Notes under the pieces: model-generated | What the model saw: only the letters and a program-made list of their open reading frames with translations | Databases searched by the model: none | Told to the model about the DNA's origin: nothing | Assembly (NCBI RefSeq): GCF_001591585.1 | Contig: NZ_BCVE01000011.1 | Coordinates: forward strand, 62,001-126,000 | Source: Niallia circulans NBRC 13626 | GTDB taxonomy: Bacteria > Bacillota > Bacilli > Bacillales > Cytobacillaceae | Direction of reading: 5' to 3' | DNA length: 64,000 bases | Shown here: piece after piece, positions 35,415 through 43,960 of the stretch | Position numbering within the stretch: the first letter of the stretch is position 1 | How the letters are laid out: each line of letters starts with the position of its first letter | Made by a program: the position numbers and the translations under genes

Positions 35415-36242
35415 TTATTCTTTTATCGAACCACCTAAAATACCGGAAATAAAGTGCTTTTGCAGGATAAGAAAGACGGCCATTACTGGGATTACCGAAA
35501 TAGCTGTCCCTAACATCAATTGTCCATAATCAATGGAATTAAGACCAGCTAAAGTGGACAAAGCCACTGGCAAAGTATAATTTTCCTGTGTTGTCATCAC
35601 TATTAATGGCCACATAAAATTATTCCATTGATGGGTAAAAAGGAAAATCCCAACAGCCGCTAAAGCAGGCTTCATTGTTGGTAAAGCAATTTTGAAAAAG
35701 ATAAAGAATTCTCCAGCTCCATCTATTCTTGCTGCTTCTATTAAGGAATCTGGTATTCCCTGCATATTTTGCCTAATCAAAAAGATAGCAAAGGGATAGC
35801 ATATTTGCGGCAATATAATCGCTTGATACGTATTAATCCAGTCTATCGATCCAAAAATTTGAAATAGTGGAATAATCGTAGCTTGATAGGGGATCATCAT
35901 CGCCAATAAAAAGGATGCAAAAATCAGATTGCTCCCCTTAAATTTAAATTTCGCAAAAGCATAGCCTGCTGCAGAGCAAATGAATAAACTTACTACGACA
36001 AAAACAATGGCAATGATAGATGAATTAGTTACTGCTTTGACAATATCGATAGAATTGCTTAAATTTCGTAGGTTCTCCAGCAAATAATCACCAGGGATCA
36101 ATTTTGGAGGAAAGGCCAGCACATCGCCTGAAGGATTTGTTGCCCCTACAAGCATCCAATAAAATGGACCAATCGAAATGACAACACCAATAAGTAAAAA
36201 AAGATGCATAAATATTTTTTGAATACGTTTCTGTTTTGCCAT
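35415..36242 (-). CDS. Sugar ABC transporter permease (MalG class)
   Basis: 275 residues, six membrane helices, EAA loop EAARIDGAGEFFIFFKIALP. The ATG overlaps the upstream permease stop by one base (TGATG), so translation is coupled. It forms a channel with the product of the gene at 36242. In context it imports beta-galactosides for the GH42 enzyme. Confidence 0.9.
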   Translation of the reverse strand: MAKQKRIQKIFMHLFLLIGVVISIGPFYWMLVGATNPSGDVLAFPPKLIPGDYLLENLRNLSNSIDIVKAVTNSSIIAIVFVVVSLFICSAAGYAFAKFKFKGSNLIFASFLLAMMIPYQATIIPLFQIFGSIDWINTYQAIILPQICYPFAIFLIRQNMQGIPDSLIEAARIDGAGEFFIFFKIALPTMKPALAAVGIFLFTHQWNNFMWPLIVMTTQENYTLPVALSTLAGLNSIDYGQLMLGTAISVIPVMAVFLILQKHFISGILGGSIKE

Positions 36243-37159
36243 CAGTCATTCCTCACCACCTTAAATTGAATCCATGATAGAACCGCGATAAAGAGCACAA
36301 TTACATAAGCAATGGCTGATGCATAACCAAAATTAAAGAAACTGAAGCCCTGATTATAAAGATAGTAAGTAATGGTTATTGTCGCATTATTTGGACCGCC
36401 ATTTGTTAAATTGTACGGCTCATCAAATAATTGGAAGGAGCCAATTGTTGACATTACAAAAGTAAATAACAGAACGGGCTTAAGCTGTGGAATCGTGATA
36501 TAAAAGAATTTCTTGATTGTACTGGCACCATCTATACTAGCTGCTTCATACAAACTATTCGGGATGTTTTGCAAACCAGCTAATAAGATAACCATGTTAT
36601 AGCCAGTCCATCTCCAAGTTGTTACTAGAATAAGGGAGACCTTCGCCCAGAAAGGATCTGTCAGCCAGTGAACCTTCTCAAGGCCGATCGAAGTGAATAA
36701 GTAATTAATTAAACCGTAGTCTGTATTTAGCAGCAATACAAAAATAATAGAGGCTGCGACTAATGAAGTAACAGCAGGAGTAAAAAAAGCGACCCGGTAA
36801 AAACCTTTCATTCTTAATAAACTAGAATTCAATACACTCGCTAATAAGACGGCTAGGAATAACATAATCGGAACCTGCACTAGCAAAATAATAAATGTAT
36901 TGCCAAGCGCTTTGTAAAAGAGCGGATCACTGAAAAGCCGCGTATAGTTTGCAAGCCCAGAAAAAGTATAAACACCTGCAACCTTTGTTTGAAAGCTTAA
37001 TAGAAAAGAAGCAATTATAGGATAAACCGTAAAAGCAATAAACAATAGCAAGGCTGGACCAACAAATAGATAAGGAACGGTCTTAGGCGTGATAAATTGT
37101 TTTTTCTTTTTTATAGTTAATGAATTTGTTCCTGTTTCTAGCATTTTATTATCCGACAT
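36242..37159 (-). CDS. Sugar ABC transporter permease (MalF class)
   Basis: 305 residues from ATG 37159 with GGAGGGGG upstream; an in-frame extension of ten codons lacks a ribosome site. It has six membrane helices and the EAA loop EAASIDGASTIKKFFYITIP. It partners the MalG-class permease that overlaps its stop. No ATPase gene is present in this operon. Confidence 0.9.
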   Translation of the reverse strand: MSDNKMLETGTNSLTIKKKKQFITPKTVPYLFVGPALLLFIAFTVYPIIASFLLSFQTKVAGVYTFSGLANYTRLFSDPLFYKALGNTFIILLVQVPIMLFLAVLLASVLNSSLLRMKGFYRVAFFTPAVTSLVAASIIFVLLLNTDYGLINYLFTSIGLEKVHWLTDPFWAKVSLILVTTWRWTGYNMVILLAGLQNIPNSLYEAASIDGASTIKKFFYITIPQLKPVLLFTFVMSTIGSFQLFDEPYNLTNGGPNNATITITYYLYNQGFSFFNFGYASAIAYVIVLFIAVLSWIQFKVVRND

Positions 37160-37178
37160 TCTTCTCCCCCTCCTTTTT

Positions 37179-37230
37179 AGAGGCTGCATTCAAAAATAGG
37201 TTCAAATGCTATTCTCAAAAGTCAGCCTCT
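37179..37230 (-). terminator. Long stem-loop between binding-protein and permease genes
   Basis: AGAGGCTG (37179-37186) pairs with CAGCCTCT (37223-37230). There is no T run, so it is more likely an mRNA-stabilising or processing hairpin that keeps the binding protein in excess than a full terminator. Confidence 0.4.
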
Positions 37231-37252
37231 AATCCTTTAGCAAAAATGGTTT

Positions 37253-38566
37253 TTAATTGCTCGATTCCAATCCAGTTTGCTGCTCAGCTTGTTTCTTTCC
37301 ATCCTCCAATATTTGTGCTGCTGGTTTATTCTCAAGTAAAAATGCTTCCATTTGACTTGTCATAATGGATCTGAGTTCTAACTCTGCACTGCTGTGATTA
37401 ACAGATGGAATATCTGTTACTGTATCAGCAAAATCTTTAAAGAATGTTTGATTATTAAAGTATTCTTGTTCTTCACTGAAAACCGGCTCTTCATATGCTG
37501 CTAATAACGCTGGGAATAATCCTCTATTCGTAAGTGCCTTAATTTGTGATTCTACATCTGTTGATGCAAATTTAGCAAACACATATGCTGCTACTTTATT
37601 ATCCGATTTACTTGGAATCGCTAAGGCAGATCCTCCATCATTAGAAGCTCTCCCTCCCCCTTCTTCAAAAGCAGGCAGTTGGAACATGCCCCATTTACCT
37701 GACAGCTCAGGCATTTGTTCAATCATCGTTCCACTCCACCAGACAGCACCAGGCTGTGTTGCGACCTCTCCATTTTTCATTGCTGCTACTTGGCCATCCC
37801 AGTTATTTGTATAGATAATTAATTCTGCATCCTTCATTTTTTGCAAAATATCAATGGCCTTTTTGGCTGCGTCTGAAGTAAGATCTAATTTATCATCCTC
37901 TGTAAAGTAATAGCTCCCTTGCTGCTGCAGCATAATTCTAAGCAATCCATCTCCATCTGTTCCAAGAAATGCCTTCCCCGTATGAGCAACAACCTTTTTC
38001 CCCGCTTCGATATAGTCATCCCATGTTTTAATAGTCGCTGGGTCAACTCCTGCCTCCTCAAAAATATCTGTCCGATAGATAACACCCACTGGTCCTAAGT
38101 CTCTTGGTGCTGCAATAATATTTCCATCCTTATCCTTTAACCCATCTATTTTCGACTTAGAAAATTCATTTTCATGTTTATCAAAGCCAAGTGAACTTAA
38201 ATTCGTAAATGCATCTGGAAAATCATCTGTAAATGAATGAATACGATTATTTTCTACCTGTACTACATCTGGTAATCCGCTTCCACCTGATGAAAGACCC
38301 GCACTAACCTTTTGGTATACTTGATCAACACCAATATGCTCAATCTTCACGTTTACATTAGGATATTTCTTATTAAAAGCAGGAAGTACATCCTTTTCTA
38401 AATAATTTGCTTCCAATGCCCAGGCCCAGACGGTGACATCTCCTTTTATATCCTCTGGATTATCCGGAATGGTTAGATCTTCTGTACTCGTTGAGGAGCT
38501 CTTGCTGCATGCCCCCAACACAATCGTAAGTAGAAATAATAAAACAAAACCATAGATTTTCCTCAT
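37253..38566 (-). CDS. Sugar ABC transporter substrate-binding lipoprotein
   Basis: 437 residues with a lipoprotein signal (lipobox LGAC, C20) and the extracellular solute-binding family 1 fold: DVTVWAWALEANYLEKDVLP, AAPRDLGPVGVIYRTDIF, GGSALAIPS. It should capture a beta-galactoside or oligosaccharide for the two permeases downstream. GGAG precedes the ATG. It is first in the operon, divergent from an AraC regulator, with a cre-like site in the shared spacer. Confidence 0.9.
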   Translation of the reverse strand: MRKIYGFVLLFLLTIVLGACSKSSSTSTEDLTIPDNPEDIKGDVTVWAWALEANYLEKDVLPAFNKKYPNVNVKIEHIGVDQVYQKVSAGLSSGGSGLPDVVQVENNRIHSFTDDFPDAFTNLSSLGFDKHENEFSKSKIDGLKDKDGNIIAAPRDLGPVGVIYRTDIFEEAGVDPATIKTWDDYIEAGKKVVAHTGKAFLGTDGDGLLRIMLQQQGSYYFTEDDKLDLTSDAAKKAIDILQKMKDAELIIYTNNWDGQVAAMKNGEVATQPGAVWWSGTMIEQMPELSGKWGMFQLPAFEEGGGRASNDGGSALAIPSKSDNKVAAYVFAKFASTDVESQIKALTNRGLFPALLAAYEEPVFSEEQEYFNNQTFFKDFADTVTDIPSVNHSSAELELRSIMTSQMEAFLLENKPAAQILEDGKKQAEQQTGLESSN

Positions 38567-38634
38567 AAAGTTCCACTCCTTTTGATAGAGATTTTTTCTG
38601 CTTTCTATAAATCTAAAAAGGAAACAAAATGAAT

Positions 38635-38648
38635 AGAAAGCGCTTACC
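38635..38648. promoter_or_regulatory. cre-like site (CcpA)
   Basis: AGAAAGCGCTTACC matches the ideal cre TGAAAGCGCTTTCA at 11 of 14 positions and lies in the divergent spacer ahead of the GH42 importer operon. It suggests carbon catabolite repression. Confidence 0.5.
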
Positions 38649-38772
38649 TAAGTAGTCCAAGTATATACTGATATCAAAGATGGTTATGGTATAATTTCTA
38701 TTATTTTGGTATTTTAACTACCGTATCACTCTCTAAATTTTGACAACTTTCAATTTAATGGAGGAGAATCTA

Positions 38773-40011
38773 GTGGGAAATCGTCTAAATATGAATAATT
38801 TGGAGTATATATGTAATTTAATGACAGATATATTAAATATTTCAATTACTTTACTTAATAATGAAGGAACTATAATGGCAGAAAAAACAGCGAACGAACT
38901 AATTAATCCTCTTTATCCTTCTAAACAATCCTTTTACAGACAGGTCATTCCTAGTAATGGAAAGAATTCTCTATCTCCCGCCATAATAGGTACACATTTT
39001 TATGAAAACGTATCCATCATTCCAATTACCAACTTAGGTACCATTATTTTAGGCCCCGTTTTATCTAAACGGCCAAGTAGACTGCTGATAGATAACTTGA
39101 TCACTGCCTATCGCCAAAGTGGTTTGGAAGATGCTTTAAGCGACTATTATTATTCTCTTCCCGTCATAAGCATTGCGAAATTAGGACAAATCTGCAAACT
39201 TATCTATTTTTTATACAATAACAAGATTTATGACAAAGACATTACCTTACCAAAAATGCAATTGCCCAATCATTTAAATGATGAAAAGACTGCAAATAAA
39301 TACATATTAGAAACACACCAAAATTCCTCCTTTCATCATGATCCTATTGCGGAGAAAAAACTCTATCAATTTATTATAGATGGACAAAAAGAAAATCTGC
39401 TTGCATATTGGAAAGCCTTTAAAGAAAGCACTTCCTTTCATTTTGGAAAGCTTTCTAAAAAAAATGAAGTAAGAAATCAAAAAAATTTAACTATTGCAAC
39501 CATTACCCTTGCAACCCGTGCGGCCATTACAGGCGGTCTTCATCCTGAAATCGCCTATTCTTTAGGAGACCGCTACATTCAAGACTTAGAGGAATTACAA
39601 GATTTAAAGGACATTCATTTCTTCACAGAAAATATCTTGTATGAATTTGCAGATAAAGTAGCTAAAACAAATAGGGAAAATTATTCGCGACCTATTTTTC
39701 AATGCAGAAACTATATTTACAAGCATATCTATGAACCATTAACCTTACAGTCCATTGCAGAGCATTTATCTATCAGCCCCAAATATCTATCCAATTTATT
39801 TAAAAAAGAAGTGGGAATTCCTATTAGTGAATACATACAGCAAATGAAAATTGAGGAAGCAAAAAAACTGATGACTTTTGCAGAACATTCCTTATCTGAT
39901 ATTCATGCCCTTTTAAATTTTACCGATCAAAGCTATTTCACGAAAGTATTTAAAAAGTATACCGGAATTACTCCTAAACAATTTAGAAAGAATACGGTTA
40001 ATTTTTTATAG
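38773..40011 (+). CDS. AraC-family regulator of the GH42 locus
   Basis: 412 residues from GTG 38773 (MGNRLNMNN); GGAGGAG lies six bases before it and inside the longer TTG-initiated frame. The N-terminal ~300 residues are a sensor-like region without a recognised name here. The last ~100 are the double AraC helix-turn-helix (ICQRNYIYK-like entry, LTLQSIAEHLSISPKYLSN, then DQSYFTKVFKKYTGITPKQFR). It is divergent from the sugar importer-GH42 genes and probably activates them in response to a galactoside. Confidence 0.88.
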   Translation: MGNRLNMNNLEYICNLMTDILNISITLLNNEGTIMAEKTANELINPLYPSKQSFYRQVIPSNGKNSLSPAIIGTHFYENVSIIPITNLGTIILGPVLSKRPSRLLIDNLITAYRQSGLEDALSDYYYSLPVISIAKLGQICKLIYFLYNNKIYDKDITLPKMQLPNHLNDEKTANKYILETHQNSSFHHDPIAEKKLYQFIIDGQKENLLAYWKAFKESTSFHFGKLSKKNEVRNQKNLTIATITLATRAAITGGLHPEIAYSLGDRYIQDLEELQDLKDIHFFTENILYEFADKVAKTNRENYSRPIFQCRNYIYKHIYEPLTLQSIAEHLSISPKYLSNLFKKEVGIPISEYIQQMKIEEAKKLMTFAEHSLSDIHALLNFTDQSYFTKVFKKYTGITPKQFRKNTVNFL

Positions 40012-40349
40012 AGAATAGAATTAGGGCTTATCCAATAGTTATTTACTTGTGTTAGGATAACCCCTGTCCGTATTAAATATTTCTTATAAATAAATATTGG
40101 TAACGAATAGCTTGTAAGATGTTCAATCTAAGATTCTCCAAAATTTAATTACATTATTATTATCCCCTATTTTATTTGATTGAAAATTCTAATTATTATT
40201 CCCTTAATCATTCCTTTTCGGTCTTTTTTTTCTAAAAATAATGATATAATAGTAAATGTCTTTCATAAATAGTTTAAAAAAAGGTGGTTAGTTAGTTAGC
40301 AAAAACGGGTAATTAGTTTTAAAGAAAGGTCTGGAGGTGTTCGTAGAAA
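40012..40349 (+). promoter_or_regulatory. Leader of the OpuF operon with possible sigma-B-like element
   Basis: No gene is seen here. TATAAT at 40245-40250 lacks a good -35. Downstream, GTTAGT (40287-40292), a 14-bp spacer and GGGTAA (40307-40312) weakly resemble a sigma-B promoter, within a triple GTTA repeat. GGGCTTATCC/GGATAACCCC near 40024-40064 is a long-looped hairpin behind the AraC gene. Confidence 0.35.
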
Positions 40350-41465
40350 TTGATTCAATTTAAAGAAGTAACCAAAACGTTTCAAGATGGATTTAAAGCG
40401 CTAAAGAATATTACCTTCGAGGTAAAAGAAGGAGAATTACTTGTTCTAATTGGCCCAAGTGGTTCTGGTAAGACAACTACGATGAGAATGATCAATCGAC
40501 TTATAGAACCATCTAGTGGTTCCATTACGATCGAAGGAAAGGATATTTCCACAGAGGATCCTGTAAAACTCCGCAGAACTATTGGCTACGTCATTCAGCA
40601 AATAGGTTTGTTACCCCATATGACAATTAAAGAAAACGTATCGCTCGTTCCTCGACTCCAAAAATGGAAAAAAGAACAATATTTAGACAAAATTAATGAT
40701 TTAATGAAAATGGTCGGGTTAGATCCTGATACATTTGGTGATCGTTACCCTTCTGAATTAAGCGGTGGACAGCAGCAAAGGATTGGGGTTATTAGAGCCC
40801 TTGCGGCAGAGCCGAAAATAATTTTGATGGATGAACCGTTCAGTGCCTTAGACCCTCTCAGCCGCGAACAATTGCAAGATGAATTAGTCCGCTTGCAGCA
40901 GGATATCAAAAAAACAATTGTCTTTGTTACACATGATATGGATGAAGCCCTTAAAATAGCGGATCGAATTTGTATTATGCAAGACGGAGAAATTGTGCAA
41001 TTAGATCGGCCAGAAAATATATTACGTCACCCAGCAAATGAATTTGTCCGCAATTTTATTGGAGAAGATCGTTTGCAAGAAAATATTTCTTTACCTAAAT
41101 TAGCAAAATTAATGGTTCCTCCTGTAACAGCCGGTGAGTCTCGCGGTCTTGCAGAATCATTAAAATTAATGAGAAGAAAGCGTGTGGATAGTCTAGTGGT
41201 CGTCGACAAATCTAATACCTTTCTCGGAATAGCGAATGTGTGGGAGGTACAAAAACGATATAGAGAAGAAGAATTAACCTTGAAAGATATAATGGATACG
41301 AATATAAAAACGCTTCATCTTGAAGAAGCAACTGAAAAAGCTTTTCAACTTGTTAGTGAATCCCAATATGGCTTTATTCCAGTAATTGACCAGCATTCTA
41401 AAATTATTGGTATTGTCAACCGTGCAGGTCTTGTGGAATATATTGCTGACCAAATTGGAGAATAA
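40350..41465 (+). CDS. opuFA: Compatible-solute ABC transporter ATPase with CBS domains (OpuFA-like)
   Basis: 371 residues: Walker A GPSGSGKTT at 35-43, signature LSGGQQQR near 135, Walker B IILMDEPFSALDP. Two CBS domains follow at ~255-371, as in OpuCA/OpuBA-class ATPases, which sense ionic strength or nucleotides. It energises uptake of glycine betaine, carnitine or choline-like osmolytes. It starts at TTG 40350 with GGAGGTG about 12 bases before. The next gene encodes a fused permease and binding protein, the arrangement described for OpuF of Bacillus infantis. Confidence 0.88.
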   Translation: MIQFKEVTKTFQDGFKALKNITFEVKEGELLVLIGPSGSGKTTTMRMINRLIEPSSGSITIEGKDISTEDPVKLRRTIGYVIQQIGLLPHMTIKENVSLVPRLQKWKKEQYLDKINDLMKMVGLDPDTFGDRYPSELSGGQQQRIGVIRALAAEPKIILMDEPFSALDPLSREQLQDELVRLQQDIKKTIVFVTHDMDEALKIADRICIMQDGEIVQLDRPENILRHPANEFVRNFIGEDRLQENISLPKLAKLMVPPVTAGESRGLAESLKLMRRKRVDSLVVVDKSNTFLGIANVWEVQKRYREEELTLKDIMDTNIKTLHLEEATEKAFQLVSESQYGFIPVIDQHSKIIGIVNRAGLVEYIADQIGE

Positions 41466-41481
41466 AAAGGAGGGATGAGCC

Positions 41482-43050
41482 ATTCCTAATATAATCACAG
41501 ACACAATAGATGTCTTCATCAACCGTTGGCCGACAATATGGAATTTAATTTTAGAGCATATGTATCTTTCTCTTATCTCTATTGCCATTGCAATCGTGAT
41601 TTCCGTTCCACTAGGAATCTATTTAACTCGCCACAGAAAAATCGCAGACTCCATCATTGGAGTAGCCGGCGTATTTCAAACCATACCAAGTTTGGCATTA
41701 CTAGTATTTCTAGTACCATTCATCGGTACTGGGAAACTTCCAGCCATTATTGCTTTAACTGTTTATGGTCTATTACCTATTTTGCGCAATACATATCTAG
41801 GAATTGTCGGAGTAGAAAAATCTGCAATCGAAGCTGGCGTAGGGATGGGTATGACCAATCGCCAAGTGTTATGGATGGTTGAATTGCCACTATCCTTAAG
41901 CGTTATTATGGGAGGAATTCGGACTGCAACAGTATTAATAATCGGGGTGGCAACAATCGCTGGATTAATCGGCGCAGGCGGACTGGGAGATTTGATCTTC
42001 CGTGGTTTACAAACCTATAATACTGGCCTTATCCTTGCTGGAGCAATCCCATCTGCCCTTTTGGCGATTATATTTGATTACTTATTAAAACTATTAGAAA
42101 CAGATGTGACCCCTCAAGGTCTTCAAAATAAAAAAGTGAAAAAAAGCAAAATACGAATCTGGATTGTTGCAGGTTTAATCGTACTCCTTCCACTTTCGAC
42201 TGTGATTGCCAATTTCAGCAGTGGAAAAAGCGGAAAGGATAGCATCACTATTACTGGAAAAAATTTCACAGAACAAGAAATTATGGTGTACATCATGGGG
42301 CATCTCATTGAAGAGCACACAGACTTAAAAGTAAACTATGAATCTTTTCTTGGCGGAACCGCCCCAGCCTTTGAGGGAGTTAATACCGGAAATTATGATA
42401 TGTATATGGAATATACAGGTACTGGATTATTAAGTATCTTAAAGGAAGATATGGTTAGTGATCCTGACGAAGCCTATGAAATAGTGAAAAAAAGATTTAA
42501 AGAAGACTATAATTTAGTTTGGCTAGAGCCATTTGGATTTAACAACACATACACATTAACCATGCGCAAAGAAGATGCGGAAAAGTACCAAATAAAGACT
42601 ATTTCAGACTTAAAAAAGATCGCACCGGACCTAACCTTAGGATCTGAACCGGAATTCTTAGAAAGAGAAGATGGCTATCCAGGTCTTATCGATACCTATG
42701 GAATACAATTTAAAAATACGCAAGCAATGGACTCTGGTATTATGTACAGTGCGATTAAAAACGGTGATGTCGATGTTATTGACGCCTTTTCAACAGACGG
42801 CCGTATCCCAGCATTTGATTTACAAGTTCTAGAAGATGATCAGAACTTCTTCCCACCATACTATGCAACACCAGTAATTAGAGCGGAAACATTAGAGAAA
42901 TATCCAGAATTAGAAGAAGTATTAAGCATGCTTGTCGGAAAAATTGATAATGAAAAAATGCAAGAATTAAATGCAAAAGTAGATATTGATAAAGAGCAAT
43001 ATGAAGATGTTGCGGTCGAATTTTTGAAAGAAGAAGGGCTTATTGATTAG
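41482..43050 (+). CDS. opuFB: Compatible-solute ABC permease fused to substrate-binding domain (OpuFB-like), ATT start
   Basis: The first in-frame ATG is 41560, but the coding sequence clearly begins earlier. From ATT 41482 the frame reads PNIITDTIDVFINRWP then TIWNLILEHMYLSL, the usual N-terminus of Opu permeases. AAGGAGGG ends eight bases before the ATT, and an in-frame TGA at 41476 rules out anything longer. This gives 522 residues: a permease domain with about six helices (~1-240) and a C-terminal OpuAC-type binding domain (~255-522, starting DSITITGKNFTEQEI). The domain faces outside and delivers osmolytes to the channel. It follows opuFA by 16 bp. Confidence 0.88.
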   Translation: MPNIITDTIDVFINRWPTIWNLILEHMYLSLISIAIAIVISVPLGIYLTRHRKIADSIIGVAGVFQTIPSLALLVFLVPFIGTGKLPAIIALTVYGLLPILRNTYLGIVGVEKSAIEAGVGMGMTNRQVLWMVELPLSLSVIMGGIRTATVLIIGVATIAGLIGAGGLGDLIFRGLQTYNTGLILAGAIPSALLAIIFDYLLKLLETDVTPQGLQNKKVKKSKIRIWIVAGLIVLLPLSTVIANFSSGKSGKDSITITGKNFTEQEIMVYIMGHLIEEHTDLKVNYESFLGGTAPAFEGVNTGNYDMYMEYTGTGLLSILKEDMVSDPDEAYEIVKKRFKEDYNLVWLEPFGFNNTYTLTMRKEDAEKYQIKTISDLKKIAPDLTLGSEPEFLEREDGYPGLIDTYGIQFKNTQAMDSGIMYSAIKNGDVDVIDAFSTDGRIPAFDLQVLEDDQNFFPPYYATPVIRAETLEKYPELEEVLSMLVGKIDNEKMQELNAKVDIDKEQYEDVAVEFLKEEGLID

Positions 43051-43069
43051 TTTATAAGGCTGATATGTT

Positions 43070-43097
43070 GGGGTTATAGATTTTCTATAACCCCTTT
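43070..43097 (+). terminator. Terminator of the OpuF operon
   Basis: GGGGTTATAGA pairs perfectly with TCTATAACCCC over a TTT loop, followed by a short T run, 20 bp after the opuFB stop. Confidence 0.8.
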
Positions 43098-43122
43098 GTG
43101 GTCTTTCAATTCAAACTATCTA

Positions 43123-43845
43123 TCATTCTACCAATTTAAGAATTTCTTCTAAATCATGCTGCTCCACATATGCTTTCGTATCATTTAACATATCATCTGT
43201 GAACTGTATTCCTCCAATAACTATATACGTTTTTCCCATACTAGTTAATCGAGCAAGGTGCGTTGCCGCATCACCTTTAAATAGGTCAAGTGGCAGCTGC
43301 CGTTTAGTTTCCGTATCATAGATTTTTAATTCTCCACTAGGAATCGTTCCATACAAATTACTATTCATATAAAGTATATATCGCTCATCTAGCCAAACAG
43401 CTCCACTTGGATATTCTTGTTCACCAGAGGTAGCGTTCACATTGATTATTTCTTTTAATCCATCTTCTTTCGAATAAACATAGAGCGCCCCACCTGCCTC
43501 CCACCCATATTGTGGAGTTAACAAAACTTTTTTTCGAGTAGGTGAATAATCAACAGGCTTCATTTCGCTTGATGCACTATCATGATTAAATGATTCTATA
43601 GATCCATCCTCCTTTTTTAATAGCAAAACATATGGTTCGATACTGTAGGATATTCCTTCACTCTCGTTATTTCCGTCTATTTTGCTAGACTTTTCCTCTT
43701 TACTATTCCCCTCCTCTGTAATTGATTGAGATCCTGTTTTTATTTCCTTTTGAACAGAATAATCCCCAATAAAGATAATTGCTAATCCGATGCCAATGGT
43801 CACTGCAATCCCCAGAATAAATCCAGCCCATAAATTCTTATTCAC
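43123..43845 (-). CDS. Membrane-anchored protein of unknown function
   Basis: 240 residues: one N-terminal membrane helix (~7-27), a low-complexity charged linker (~35-65), then an extracytoplasmic beta-rich domain with repeated strand-turn patterns (LLTPQYGWEAGGALYVYSK, AVWLDERYILYMNSN, GELKIYD) reminiscent of propeller-type sensor domains. The start is GTG 43845 after AGGGAGG. It lies 115 bp downstream of the FtsX-type permease, with a possible -10 of its own between them. I do not recognise a family; a link to the ABC system upstream is possible but not shown. Confidence 0.7.
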   Translation of the reverse strand: MNKNLWAGFILGIAVTIGIGLAIIFIGDYSVQKEIKTGSQSITEEGNSKEEKSSKIDGNNESEGISYSIEPYVLLLKKEDGSIESFNHDSASSEMKPVDYSPTRKKVLLTPQYGWEAGGALYVYSKEDGLKEIINVNATSGEQEYPSGAVWLDERYILYMNSNLYGTIPSGELKIYDTETKRQLPLDLFKGDAATHLARLTSMGKTYIVIGGIQFTDDMLNDTKAYVEQHDLEEILKLVE

Positions 43846-43960
43846 TCTTCCTCCCTCTTTTCACTAAAATACAGATTCTGTCTATATTCTCTTATTATAA
43901 TGTACGACTAGATTTTTGTTTATAATTGTATGGACTGTTTAAAAGCAACTAAAAATTTAC

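Noticed and set aside
41526-41882. 118-codon plus-strand frame overlapping the start of opuFB
   Set aside because: It is in a different frame from the conserved permease, and its Arg/Ser/Tyr-rich translation resembles a frame-shifted shadow.
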